Below, piece by piece: positions 8,378 to 16,567 of a stretch of DNA of 64,000 bases. Under the pieces are notes generated by a model. The model worked only from the letters and a program-made list of their open reading frames with translations, was not told where the DNA came from and searched no databases. Each line of letters starts with the position of its first letter. The stretch's first letter is position 1. This stretch comes from DATMRS01 sp035566015. Lineage in GTDB: Bacteria; Pseudomonadota; Alphaproteobacteria; Sphingomonadales; Sphingomonadaceae. A program made the position numbers and the translations under genes. The stretch covers positions 124,001 to 188,000 of the forward strand of contig DATMRS010000005.1 in assembly GCA_035566015.1 (NCBI GenBank), in the 5' to 3' direction.

Positions 8378-10960
8378 TCAGAACTTCATGCCGATGCGCG
8401 CATACCATTCGCGCGGGCGGTTGTAGGTGCCGTAGATCTCGCCGCCCGCCGCCTGATACTGGCCGGTGACGAGATAGCGCTTGTCGGTGAGGTTGGTGCC
8501 GCCGGCGGTAAGCTCCCAATGGCCGCCCGGCGCGCGCCAGGTGACGCTGGCATTGACGATATCGGTGGCGCCGCGATTGAGCAGATAGGTGCCTTCGGTA
8601 TCGTTCTTCAGCTTGGTCGTGTGGGTGTAGTCGGCCAGCAGGATCACCGCGCTGTCGTTCGCCAGCGGGATTTCGTAGCGCGGGCTGACGTTGAACTTCC
8701 ACTTCGGCGTCTTGGGCAGGGTTGCGCCCGCGCAGACGCCCATCTGGTCGGGATTGCCTGCCCCACCGGCCGGCGCGGGGCACGGCCCATTATCATTGCC
8801 GAAGACCTGCGCCTGCGCGAGGACCGACGTATAATAGCTGTCGATATAGCCCACCGAGCCGTTGATCGTCAGGCCCGAGACGGGCGCGGCCACCATCTCC
8901 ACCTCGAAGCCCTTGATGCGCGCAGTGCCCGCATTCTGGACGACGGGCGAGACGCCCTGCTGGAAGTTCAGCTGGATGCCCTGATATTTGGTGGTGAAGG
9001 CGGCCGCGTTGATCTGGAGCCGGCGGTCGAGCCATGTCGATTTGATGCCGATTTCCCAGGTGGTCGCCTTCTCCTCGTTGAAGCCCGGCGCATAAGGCAG
9101 CGGGTTCGACAGCCGCGTCGTCCAGCCGCCTGTCTTGTAGCCCTTCGACCAGGAGCCATAGGCCATGATATCCTCGGTCGGGTGCAACTGGATGCCGACC
9201 TTCGGCGAGAAGTTGTTGAACTTCTTATGCTGTGTGCCCGCGATATAATAACGCAGCGGCTGGCCCGGATTGGGGAAGCAGACCGGCGTCACGCCCGGCG
9301 TGCCCGCCTCGGCCAGCGCGGTCGTCAGGTCGCACAGCGGAATGCGATTGGCCTCGATCGGCTCAAAGCCATATTGCTTGTACGATCCGCCGTTGATGTC
9401 CGACTGGAAGCCTTCGAACGACTTCTTTTCATGCGTGTAACGGCCGCCGACGGTGATGCCGATCAGGTCGATCGGCCGCCAGTCGATCTGGCCGAAGAAG
9501 GCGTAATTCTTCGTCTTGAGATTGTTGGGCCCATCGACCTGGAGCAGGCCGGCGGGGAAGGTCACATGATCGTGAAGATCGCCGGCTTCCTCGAAATAAT
9601 AGGCGCCCAACACATAGTTCAGCTTGTTGTCGAGCAGCTTGCCCAGCAACTGCAATTCCTGGCTGAACTGCCACTGGTTCATGCTGAAGCTGGTGTGCAG
9701 CATGTCGAGCGGCGAACCGTCGAGGTCCATGCCGGATTTCCAGTGCAGCTCGCGATAGGCGGTGATCGATTTCAGCGCGACATCGTCGCTCAGGTCGAAA
9801 TCGATCGTGCCGCCGACGCCATAGTTGCGCAGCTTCGAAAAGCTGTTGCCGTTGGCATAGGAGGTGTCGGGATCGCCCGTGACGAAGCGATCGTCATAAG
9901 GCAGCCGGTTGTTGTTCGGATCGGCGTCGACATTCACGCCGAGTAGCGGCGGCAGCGCGTTGATGCCGCCGACGCCCGCACGCGGGGCGGCGCACAGGCC
10001 CGACAGGAAGCCGAAGCCGTTAGTCACCAGTGACGCCGCGTCATTGTTGATGCAGGCATTGTACCAGCCTGCAAAGACGGGATCGCGCGTGGCGATCAGG
10101 GTGTTGGCGGTCGCCGACTGGTTCTGGTCGGAATAATCGCCGGTCAGGGTAAGCTTCACCCGGCCGCCATTGTCCCACACCAGCTTGACGCGCCCGTTCC
10201 AGACGTCGTCGCCGCCCTCGCGGCCGCTGGTATCGTGGCCGGCCGCGCCGAACGCGCGGAAGCCGTCGGTATAATAATCCTCCGCGCCCGGGAACGGGAT
10301 GCGCTTCTGGTAGCCGCGCCGTTTCTTCACGCCGAAGGTGACGGAGGAATGCAGGCTGTCGGTGATCGGCAGGTCGGTCGTGGCGCGGACCTGGAACAGA
10401 TTGTCCGATCCCGTGGTCATGTCGCCCTGGATGCGGAAGACGTCGCCCGGATCGCGCGTCACGATCGAGATCGCGCCGCCGATCGTGTTACGGCCGAACA
10501 GCGTGCCCTGCGGACCCTTCAGCACCTCGACCCGCTCGACGTCCAGCAGGTCCTGGTTCGCGCCGACGGTGCGCGCCAGATAGACGCCGTCGACATAGAT
10601 GCCGACGCCGGGATCGATGTTGAACGCGAAGTCGTTCGAGCCGATGCCGCGAATGTAAGCGGCCAGCACCGAACCCGAGCCCGAGAAGGGCGCGCCCGCG
10701 TCGAGCGTCACGTTCGGCGCGAGGCCGGAAAGCTGCGACACGTCGCCCACCGCGCGCTCCTGCAGCGAGGAAGAGGTGAAGGCCGAAATCGCGATCGGCA
10801 CGTCCTGCACATTTTCGGCACGCTTCTGCGCGGTGACGACGATTTCGCCGATGCCGCCCACGACGGGCGCGGCCGCGGGCGGCGCGTCCTGCGCCAGTGC
10901 CGGCGCCGCAAGGCCGAACGCCAGCGCGCCGATCGAAACCAGACCATGACCAAGCTTCAT
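8378..10960 (-). CDS. TonB-dependent outer-membrane receptor
   Basis: An 860-residue receptor with signal peptide (MKLGHGLVSIGALAFGLAAPALA), TonB box (GEIVVTAQKR), plug domain (the VERVEVLKGPQGTLFGRN run is typical) and a C-terminal beta-barrel ending in an aromatic residue (IGMKF). The start is set by GGGGAGGA six bases before this ATG; an ATG at 10975 lies upstream of that site and is unlikely. In sphingomonads such receptors import aromatic or glycan-derived compounds. It heads the cupin/VOC/SDR/ADH series and is preceded by an AraC-type gene, the likely regulator. An imperfect GAGGA-N7-TCCTC repeat lies at 11100-11116. Confidence 0.92.
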   Translation of the reverse strand: MKLGHGLVSIGALAFGLAAPALAQDAPPAAAPVVGGIGEIVVTAQKRAENVQDVPIAISAFTSSSLQERAVGDVSQLSGLAPNVTLDAGAPFSGSGSVLAAYIRGIGSNDFAFNIDPGVGIYVDGVYLARTVGANQDLLDVERVEVLKGPQGTLFGRNTIGGAISIVTRDPGDVFRIQGDMTTGSDNLFQVRATTDLPITDSLHSSVTFGVKKRRGYQKRIPFPGAEDYYTDGFRAFGAAGHDTSGREGGDDVWNGRVKLVWDNGGRVKLTLTGDYSDQNQSATANTLIATRDPVFAGWYNACINNDAASLVTNGFGFLSGLCAAPRAGVGGINALPPLLGVNVDADPNNNRLPYDDRFVTGDPDTSYANGNSFSKLRNYGVGGTIDFDLSDDVALKSITAYRELHWKSGMDLDGSPLDMLHTSFSMNQWQFSQELQLLGKLLDNKLNYVLGAYYFEEAGDLHDHVTFPAGLLQVDGPNNLKTKNYAFFGQIDWRPIDLIGITVGGRYTHEKKSFEGFQSDINGGSYKQYGFEPIEANRIPLCDLTTALAEAGTPGVTPVCFPNPGQPLRYYIAGTQHKKFNNFSPKVGIQLHPTEDIMAYGSWSKGYKTGGWTTRLSNPLPYAPGFNEEKATTWEIGIKSTWLDRRLQINAAAFTTKYQGIQLNFQQGVSPVVQNAGTARIKGFEVEMVAAPVSGLTINGSVGYIDSYYTSVLAQAQVFGNDNGPCPAPAGGAGNPDQMGVCAGATLPKTPKWKFNVSPRYEIPLANDSAVILLADYTHTTKLKNDTEGTYLLNRGATDIVNASVTWRAPGGHWELTAGGTNLTDKRYLVTGQYQAAGGEIYGTYNRPREWYARIGMKF

Positions 10961-11152
10961 TGCTATCCTCCCCATTCAGCCGGTCCAATTGGCCGGCCAC
11001 TCGCCTTTACTCTGAAGAAAAGCGCCCTGGCTGCTTGCACTGGAGCGAAAGACAGGGGGACAGGGGCGCAATGATGAACGGTGTGTCAAAATGGCAACAG
11101 AGGATATCATGTCCTCAGCGGAAGCCAGATGTTTGTGGGCGGCGGCACGCTT

Positions 11153-12085
11153 CTATTGCCGGCTGCGCCAACTGCTCGGCGTTGCTCCGAAGCGGTGGCG
11201 GAAGCAGCGCGTGAAATAGGCGCTGTCGTTGAAGCCCAGTTCGAATGCGGTCGCGGTGATCGAACGTGTCCTGTCGGCGATCAACAGTTCGGCCGCGCGC
11301 TCCAGCCGGCGATCGAGGATGTAGGAAGAGGGCGTGGTCGCCATGCCCGCGAAGATATTCTGCACCGATCGCACCGAAATCCCCAACTCGGCGGCGAGGC
11401 TTGCCGTCCGCAATTCGGGGTCGTGGAGCTGGGCATCGACCAGCTTGAGCAGCCGTTGGCGGAGCGCCTCGCCGCTGTTGGCCGCGGGGCCGCCCGCGCC
11501 GCGCACCGCGAGCGCGACCAGATCGTAGAAGACGTTCGCCACGCCTTGCTGCCAATCGGGGTCGGCGTTGCTCTGGTCGCCCTGCTGCCAGAGCGAGAGC
11601 AGGAAATCGTGGAGGAGGCGGCCGCTGGGCGAGCTGCCGGCGATACGGCGGGCGAAGCTGTCCTCCATGTTCGGCAGGCGCGCGGCGAGCGCGGCGCGGG
11701 GAAGCTCCACGACGAGCAGTTCATGCCGCACCAGGTCCAGCCGATAGGGCTCGGACGCCGAAAGCAGCGAGAAATCGCCGGTGCGCAGATCGGCTTCGTG
11801 GCGCCCCTGCCGGTGCCGGCTCACGCCGCGATGCTGGAGATGGAGGACGACGCGATCCTCGTCGCCCGCCTCGCCCTTGGCCCAGCGCTGGACGACCGAT
11901 GCGTCGGAACGGGGGCGGATCATCACGATGTCGCCCAGCGTCCAGCGCCACATTTCGGCGGCGAACGCCTCGCTGCCCGAATCGACATGCGTGCCCGCAT
12001 AGGTTTCGCTGGCGATCCGGTTCCAGAAGGCCAGTCGTTCGCGCGGCGCTATGTCACCCGTCGCAAATCTTTCGATGACGCTCAC
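11153..12085 (-). CDS. AraC-family transcriptional regulator
   Basis: A 310-residue regulator. The last ~100 residues form the two-helix-turn-helix AraC domain (AELGISVRSVQNIF and ATAFELGFNDSAYFTRCFRH). The N-terminal ~190 residues match the AraC_binding_2 (XylS/FeaR-like) effector domain. I chose the GTG at 12085 because GGGAGGAG lies eight bases before it; the frame stays open 16 codons further to an ATG without such a site. It lies between the TonB receptor and VOC genes in the same direction and probably activates this catabolic series in response to the aromatic substrate. Confidence 0.9.
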   Translation of the reverse strand: MSVIERFATGDIAPRERLAFWNRIASETYAGTHVDSGSEAFAAEMWRWTLGDIVMIRPRSDASVVQRWAKGEAGDEDRVVLHLQHRGVSRHRQGRHEADLRTGDFSLLSASEPYRLDLVRHELLVVELPRAALAARLPNMEDSFARRIAGSSPSGRLLHDFLLSLWQQGDQSNADPDWQQGVANVFYDLVALAVRGAGGPAANSGEALRQRLLKLVDAQLHDPELRTASLAAELGISVRSVQNIFAGMATTPSSYILDRRLERAAELLIADRTRSITATAFELGFNDSAYFTRCFRHRFGATPSSWRSRQ

Positions 12086-12236
12086 GGTGGATGCTCCTCC
12101 CTGGCGACAGCCTGCTCTGACGGCGGCTTTCACACGGGAGGATAAGCCATTCCCGGCCTTAAACGAAGCCGCGACCGGCCGGCTATTTCATCACGCGAAA
12201 TCCTGCCCACCCGAAGAACGGCGGTGCCGGGCGCTT

Positions 12237-12776
12237 CTACAGAAAGGAACGGATCGGATCGCGCCCGTCCCACCCGCGCGAGGCTTCCCAGAAGCGGGTG
12301 AAGGCGGCATCCATGCCGGGCGTGGCGGCGATCAGTTCCAGCATCCCCGGCTTGTCAGGCCCCCCATCCATATAGGCCACCTCGCCGCCGGTGGGCACGC
12401 CGGCGCGGAAGGCGAGCTGATAGCCCTTCGCCTCCAGCTCGGCGATGCCGGCGGGGACGTCGGCGCAGGCGCGGCCGAAATGGTGGAAGCCATAGCCGCG
12501 CCGTTCGATGATCTCGCGATAGACCGAAGGGTGGTCGTCGTTCGGCTGGATCAGTTCGATCAGCATATGGCCCGCAAACCCCATCGCGATCGCCACGTCC
12601 GCCTTCGACGGGCCGCCGCGGTAGACCGGATCGATGCCGGTGAAATGGTCGAGCAGGAACCACGGCCCGGCGTGCAGATCGGTGATCCACCAGTTGATCG
12701 CGGCGTGGATATCCTTCACGACATGGGCGGTCTGGATGACGCCTTCATGCGGCTGGCCGAATCCGAAATCAGGCAT
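12237..12776 (-). CDS. VOC-family protein
   Basis: A 179-residue VOC protein: an N-terminal half around VIQTAHVVKDIHAAINWW, then YGFHHFGRAC and PGMLELIAA supplying His and Glu ligands. It resembles methylmalonyl-CoA epimerase-like/glyoxalase domains. The ATG at 12776 follows GAGGAGAGG by four bases. It starts 20 bases downstream of the stop of the FadB/FadJ-like gene, so the two form an operon. The role is unknown; isomerisation or lyase chemistry on a CoA thioester or hydroxyketone is plausible. Confidence 0.85.
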   Translation of the reverse strand: MPDFGFGQPHEGVIQTAHVVKDIHAAINWWITDLHAGPWFLLDHFTGIDPVYRGGPSKADVAIAMGFAGHMLIELIQPNDDHPSVYREIIERRGYGFHHFGRACADVPAGIAELEAKGYQLAFRAGVPTGGEVAYMDGGPDKPGMLELIAATPGMDAAFTRFWEASRGWDGRDPIRSFL

Positions 12777-12795
12777 GCATCCTCTCCTCAACGCC

Positions 12796-14817
12796 TCAAC
12801 GGTTGAAACGCTCGCCCTTCGCTGCTTTGGCTTCCAGGGCGGGGGCGACCGGTTGCCCATGCTTCTTCAGGCTCTCGACGATCTTCGTCAGGCCCACGCG
12901 ATCCGCCCAGAACATCGGCCCGCCGCGATAGGGCGGCCAGCCATAGCCGTAGATCCAGACGATATCGATGTCGGAGGCGCGCTGCGCGATCCCCTCGTCC
13001 AGTATCTTCGCGCCCTCGTTCACCATCGGATAGAGCGTGCGCTCCAATATCTCCTCGGCCCCGATGGCGCGCTTCGCCGCGCCCGAGCGGGCGGCGAAAT
13101 CGTCGATGATCGCCTGCGCCTCGGCCGAGGGCGTGGGGTGGCGCTGATCGTCATAATCGTAGAAGCCCTTGCCCGTCTTCTGGCCGAGCCGGCCGGCGGC
13201 GCAGAGCGCGTCGATGATGTTTTCGATGCGGCTGGGGTCGCGATGCCAGCCGATGTCGACGCCGGCGAGGTCGGCCATCTGGAAGGGGCCCATCGGCATG
13301 CCGAAATCGACATAGGCCTTGTCGATCTGCTGCGGCGTCGCGCCTTCCATCAGCAGCTTCATCGCCTCGATCTGGCGCTGTTCGAGCATGCGGTTGCCGA
13401 TGAAGCCGTGGCAGACGCCTGCGACCACCGCCACCTTGCGGATCGTCTTGGCCACCGCCATCGCCGTCGCCAGCACCGCCGGCGCGGTCTGTGCGCCGCG
13501 CACGACTTCCAGCAGCTTCATGACATTGGCGGGCGAGAAGAAATGGAGGCCCAGCACATGATCGGCGCGGCCGGTGACGGCGGCCAGATCGTTCACGTCG
13601 AGGAAGCTCGTATTGCTGGCGAGGATCGCGTCCGGCTTCGCGACCGCGTCGAGCTTTTGGAAGACCTCCTTCTTGACGCCGATATCCTCGAACACCGCCT
13701 CGATGATGAGGTCGGCGTCGGCAAGATCGTTGTAGGAAAGCGTGGGGGCGAGGAGCGCCATGGCCCTCTCAACCCTCTCAGGCGTCAGCCGCCCGCGCGC
13801 GACATTGCCCTCATAATTGCGGCGGATCGTCGCGACGCCGCGATCGAGCGCTTCCTGCTTCATCTCGACGATCGTGACGGGGATGCCGGCCGACAGGAAA
13901 TTCATCGCGATGCCGCCGCCCATCGTCCCCGCGCCGACGATGCCGACCTTGCGAACGGGAAGCGGCATCGTGCCCTCGGGCAGGCCGTCGATCTTGCCGG
14001 CGGCGCGCTCGGCAAAGAAGATGTGGCGCAACGCCGCCGATTGCTCGCCCATCACCAGCTTGAAGAAAAGCTGCCGTTCGAGTTCCAGGCCCTCACGGAA
14101 CGGCAATGTCGTCGCCGCGCGCACCGCCTCGATGCAGGCCTCGGGCGCCTCATAGCCGCGCAGCTTCTTCGCGTTCGCCTCGCGGAACCGGTCGAACAAC
14201 GCGGGATCGGCCGTGGCGGTGCGCGCGCTGGCGCGCGGCAAGGGGCGGGCCGCGGCGATCTCACCGGCGAAGGCGATCGCATCGGCAAGCAGGCTGCCCT
14301 CGCCTGCCAGCCGGTCGAGGAGGCGGGCTTCGATCGCCTCGCTCGTGCCGATCGGATCGCCCAGCACGATCATCTTCAGCGCCAGTTCGACGCCCGCCAC
14401 GCGCGGCAGGCGCTGCGTGCCGCCCGCACCGGGGAGAAGGCCGAGCTTCACTTCGGGCTGGCCAAGCTTCGCCGACGGCACCGCGATCCGGTAATGGCAG
14501 CTCAGCGCCACTTCGAGGCCGCCGCCCAGCGCGGTGCCGTGGATCGCCGCGACGATCGGCTTTTCGGACGCCTCGATCGTGTCGCACAGGTCCGGCAGCA
14601 GCGGCGGCATCGGCGGCTTGGTGAACTCGGTGATATCGGCGCCGGCGAAGAAGGTCCGCCCCGCGCAGGCGAGAACGATCGCCCGCACCGCCGGATCGGC
14701 ATTGGCCTCGGCGATCGCCTTCGCCAGCCCTTCGCGCACGGCGTGGCCAAGCGCGTTCACCGGTGGATTGTCGACGGTGACGACCGATATGCCATTGTGC
14801 TGTTCGGTAGTGATCAT
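12796..14817 (-). CDS. Bifunctional enoyl-CoA hydratase / 3-hydroxyacyl-CoA dehydrogenase (FadB/FadJ type)
   Basis: A 673-residue two-part enzyme of beta-oxidation. The N-terminal crotonase domain (about 1-190) has GTALGGGLEVALSCHYR and the Glu-bearing EVKLGLLPGAGGTQRLPR. The NAD domain begins near residue 290 with VGIVGAGTMGGGIA and is followed by the HCDH C-terminal domain (HFFSPANVMKLLEVV, NRMLEQRQIEA). It is a little shorter than E. coli FadJ. Its place upstream of the VOC, AraC, receptor and cupin genes suggests shortening of an acyl or phenylpropanoid side chain, but it could also be a general fatty-acid enzyme. Confidence 0.93.
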   Translation of the reverse strand: MITTEQHNGISVVTVDNPPVNALGHAVREGLAKAIAEANADPAVRAIVLACAGRTFFAGADITEFTKPPMPPLLPDLCDTIEASEKPIVAAIHGTALGGGLEVALSCHYRIAVPSAKLGQPEVKLGLLPGAGGTQRLPRVAGVELALKMIVLGDPIGTSEAIEARLLDRLAGEGSLLADAIAFAGEIAAARPLPRASARTATADPALFDRFREANAKKLRGYEAPEACIEAVRAATTLPFREGLELERQLFFKLVMGEQSAALRHIFFAERAAGKIDGLPEGTMPLPVRKVGIVGAGTMGGGIAMNFLSAGIPVTIVEMKQEALDRGVATIRRNYEGNVARGRLTPERVERAMALLAPTLSYNDLADADLIIEAVFEDIGVKKEVFQKLDAVAKPDAILASNTSFLDVNDLAAVTGRADHVLGLHFFSPANVMKLLEVVRGAQTAPAVLATAMAVAKTIRKVAVVAGVCHGFIGNRMLEQRQIEAMKLLMEGATPQQIDKAYVDFGMPMGPFQMADLAGVDIGWHRDPSRIENIIDALCAAGRLGQKTGKGFYDYDDQRHPTPSAEAQAIIDDFAARSGAAKRAIGAEEILERTLYPMVNEGAKILDEGIAQRASDIDIVWIYGYGWPPYRGGPMFWADRVGLTKIVESLKKHGQPVAPALEAKAAKGERFNR

Positions 14818-14930
14818 CGCCGGCCTCCCTCAATGCCTATCGTGTAGGTCAGGAACGGGCGGAGCGTCCAGTGCATCGCCACGGCGCGCAAAATCGCGTA
14901 GCCTCTCCCGGAACGAGGATGAGGAGGCGC

Positions 14931-15755
14931 ATGGCGCAGGGCAGCGAACCCACCCGGCCGGTCGTGTATCGTCACCGTCTGCCGACGCGGCTGTGGCATT
15001 GGATCAATGCCCTGATCGTGGTGGTGATGCTGATGAGCGGGCTGATGATCTTCAACGCGCATCCACGGCTCTATTGGGGCGAATATGGCGCCAATTACGA
15101 TCAGCCCTGGCTTGCGATCGGCGCGATCGGGAACAAGGGATTGCTGCGCATCGGCACCCATGACATTCCCACCACCGGCGTGCTGGGGCGATGGACCGAT
15201 GCCGAGGGGCGCGTCCAGACGAAGGCCTTTCCGGGCTGGGCCACGATTCCCTCCACTTATGATCTGGCGGCCGCCCGGCGCTGGCACCTCTCCTTCGCGT
15301 GGTTGCTGGTGATCGCCGGTCTGCTCTATGGCGCGGTGAGCCTTGGCAACCGCCATTTCCGTAACGATATCGCGCCGCGCCGCGCCGAACTCCGCCCCGG
15401 CTCGCTCTGGCACGACATAAGGCAACATGCGCGCCTCCGCTTTCCGCGCGGGGAGGCGGCGCGGCGCTACGGCATTCTCCAGAAGCTTGCTTATGGGGGC
15501 TTTCTTTTCCTGCTCCTGCCGCTGATGGTGTTGACCGGCCTCACCATGTCGCCGGCGATCGATGCCGTCTGGCCCTGGCTGCTCGATCTTTTCGGCGGGC
15601 GTCAGTCGGCCCGGTCGATCCATTTCATCGTCGCCTTCCTGATCGTCGCTTTCGTCCTCGTGCATCTGGCGATGGTGCTCCTGTCGGGCCCGTTCAATCA
15701 GGTGCGCGGGATGATAACCGGGCGATACCGGCTGCCGGCGGAGAAGCGGCCATGA
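14931..15755 (+). CDS. Cytochrome b561-type integral membrane protein, partner of the molybdoenzyme
   Basis: A 274-residue membrane protein with about four hydrophobic helices. Histidine-bearing helices (RLWHWINALIVVV, RRWHLSFAWLLVI, HFIVAFLIVAFVLVHLAM) can hold two b haems, as in cytochrome b561 and formate-dehydrogenase gamma subunits. It starts at the ATG after GAGGAGG. Its stop overlaps the start of the next gene (ATGA), so the pair is a unit: this protein would pass electrons between quinone and the periplasmic molybdopterin enzyme. Confidence 0.87.
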   Translation: MAQGSEPTRPVVYRHRLPTRLWHWINALIVVVMLMSGLMIFNAHPRLYWGEYGANYDQPWLAIGAIGNKGLLRIGTHDIPTTGVLGRWTDAEGRVQTKAFPGWATIPSTYDLAAARRWHLSFAWLLVIAGLLYGAVSLGNRHFRNDIAPRRAELRPGSLWHDIRQHARLRFPRGEAARRYGILQKLAYGGFLFLLLPLMVLTGLTMSPAIDAVWPWLLDLFGGRQSARSIHFIVAFLIVAFVLVHLAMVLLSGPFNQVRGMITGRYRLPAEKRP

Positions 15756-16507
15756 TCTCGCGCCGCCGCCTCATCGGATCGCTCGCGGCGGGATCGGGCG
15801 CGCTGCTCCTTTCAGGCTGCGACAGGCTCAGCAACAGCCCGCGCTTTCGCGAGGCGCTGCGCGGCGGCGAAGCGCTGTCGATGCGGGCGCAGCGCCTGTT
15901 GCTCGATCGCGGCGCGCTCGCCCGCGAATATGGGCGCGAGGACATTTCGCCGGTGTTCCGCCCGAACGGCACGCGCATGCCCGCGTCGGCCCGCTATGCC
16001 GCGCAGGCGGCGAACGGCTTCGCCGACTGGCGGCTGACGGTCGACGGCCTTGTCTCGCGGCCGCTGTCGCTCTCGCTCGCGACGATCATGGCGATGCCGC
16101 GCCGTACCCAGATCACCCGCCACGATTGCGTCGAGGGGTGGAGCGCGATCGGCGAGTGGACCGGCGTGCCGCTCCGGCTGCTGCTCGACAAAGCGGGGCT
16201 CCGCGACGGCGCGCGCTACATCGTCTTCCACTGCGCCGACGATCTGTACGGCATGGCCTATTACGAATCGATCGATCTGGTGGATGCGCTGCACCCGCAG
16301 ACGATCATGGCCTGGGCGCTCAATCGCACGATGCTGCCCATTCCCAACGGCGCGCCGCTTCGCCTGCGTGTCGAGCGGATGCTGGGTTACAAGCACGCCA
16401 AATTCGTCGAGCGGATCGAGGCGGTGGCGAGTCTCGACCATGTCGGCGGCGGACATGGCGGCTATTGGGAAGATAATGCCGACTATGAATGGTATGCCGG
16501 CATCTGA
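15752..16507 (+). CDS. Molybdopterin-dependent oxidoreductase, sulfite-oxidase family, Tat lipoprotein
   Basis: A 251-residue protein of the sulfite oxidase/MsrP fold. The N-terminus has a twin-arginine signal (RRRLIGSLAAG) and a lipobox (LSGC), so it is exported folded and lipid-anchored on the periplasmic side. The HDCVEGWS motif supplies the molybdenum-ligating cysteine, and MAYYESIDLVDALHPQTIMAW follows the family pattern. The overlap with the cytochrome b gene indicates a membrane-bound oxidoreductase complex. The substrate is unknown; methionine sulfoxide or another S- or N-oxide is possible. Confidence 0.87.
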   Translation: MISRRRLIGSLAAGSGALLLSGCDRLSNSPRFREALRGGEALSMRAQRLLLDRGALAREYGREDISPVFRPNGTRMPASARYAAQAANGFADWRLTVDGLVSRPLSLSLATIMAMPRRTQITRHDCVEGWSAIGEWTGVPLRLLLDKAGLRDGARYIVFHCADDLYGMAYYESIDLVDALHPQTIMAWALNRTMLPIPNGAPLRLRVERMLGYKHAKFVERIEAVASLDHVGGGHGGYWEDNADYEWYAGI

Positions 16508-16567
16508 CGCACGATTGTTGCGGTGGCGCACTGGACGGGCGGCGGTCCGGCAGTCCATAGGCCCGCC

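Noticed and set aside
8231..9946. 571-residue plus-strand frame opposite cupin and TonB receptor genes
   Set aside because: Composition artefact opposite well-supported minus-strand genes.
10961..10975. Earlier ATG for the TonB receptor at 10975
   Set aside because: The ribosome-binding site GGGGAGGA lies downstream of it and directly before the ATG at 10960, which also begins a proper signal peptide.
12634..14847. 737-residue plus-strand frame opposite the FadB/FadJ-like gene
   Set aside because: The minus-strand gene has full domain motifs; the plus frame reads as low-complexity Arg/Ala/Asp and has no family pattern.
14818..14930. tRNA or small RNA in short gaps
   Set aside because: No cloverleaf, T-loop GTTCGA pattern or terminator-linked hairpin found by eye in this or other gaps.
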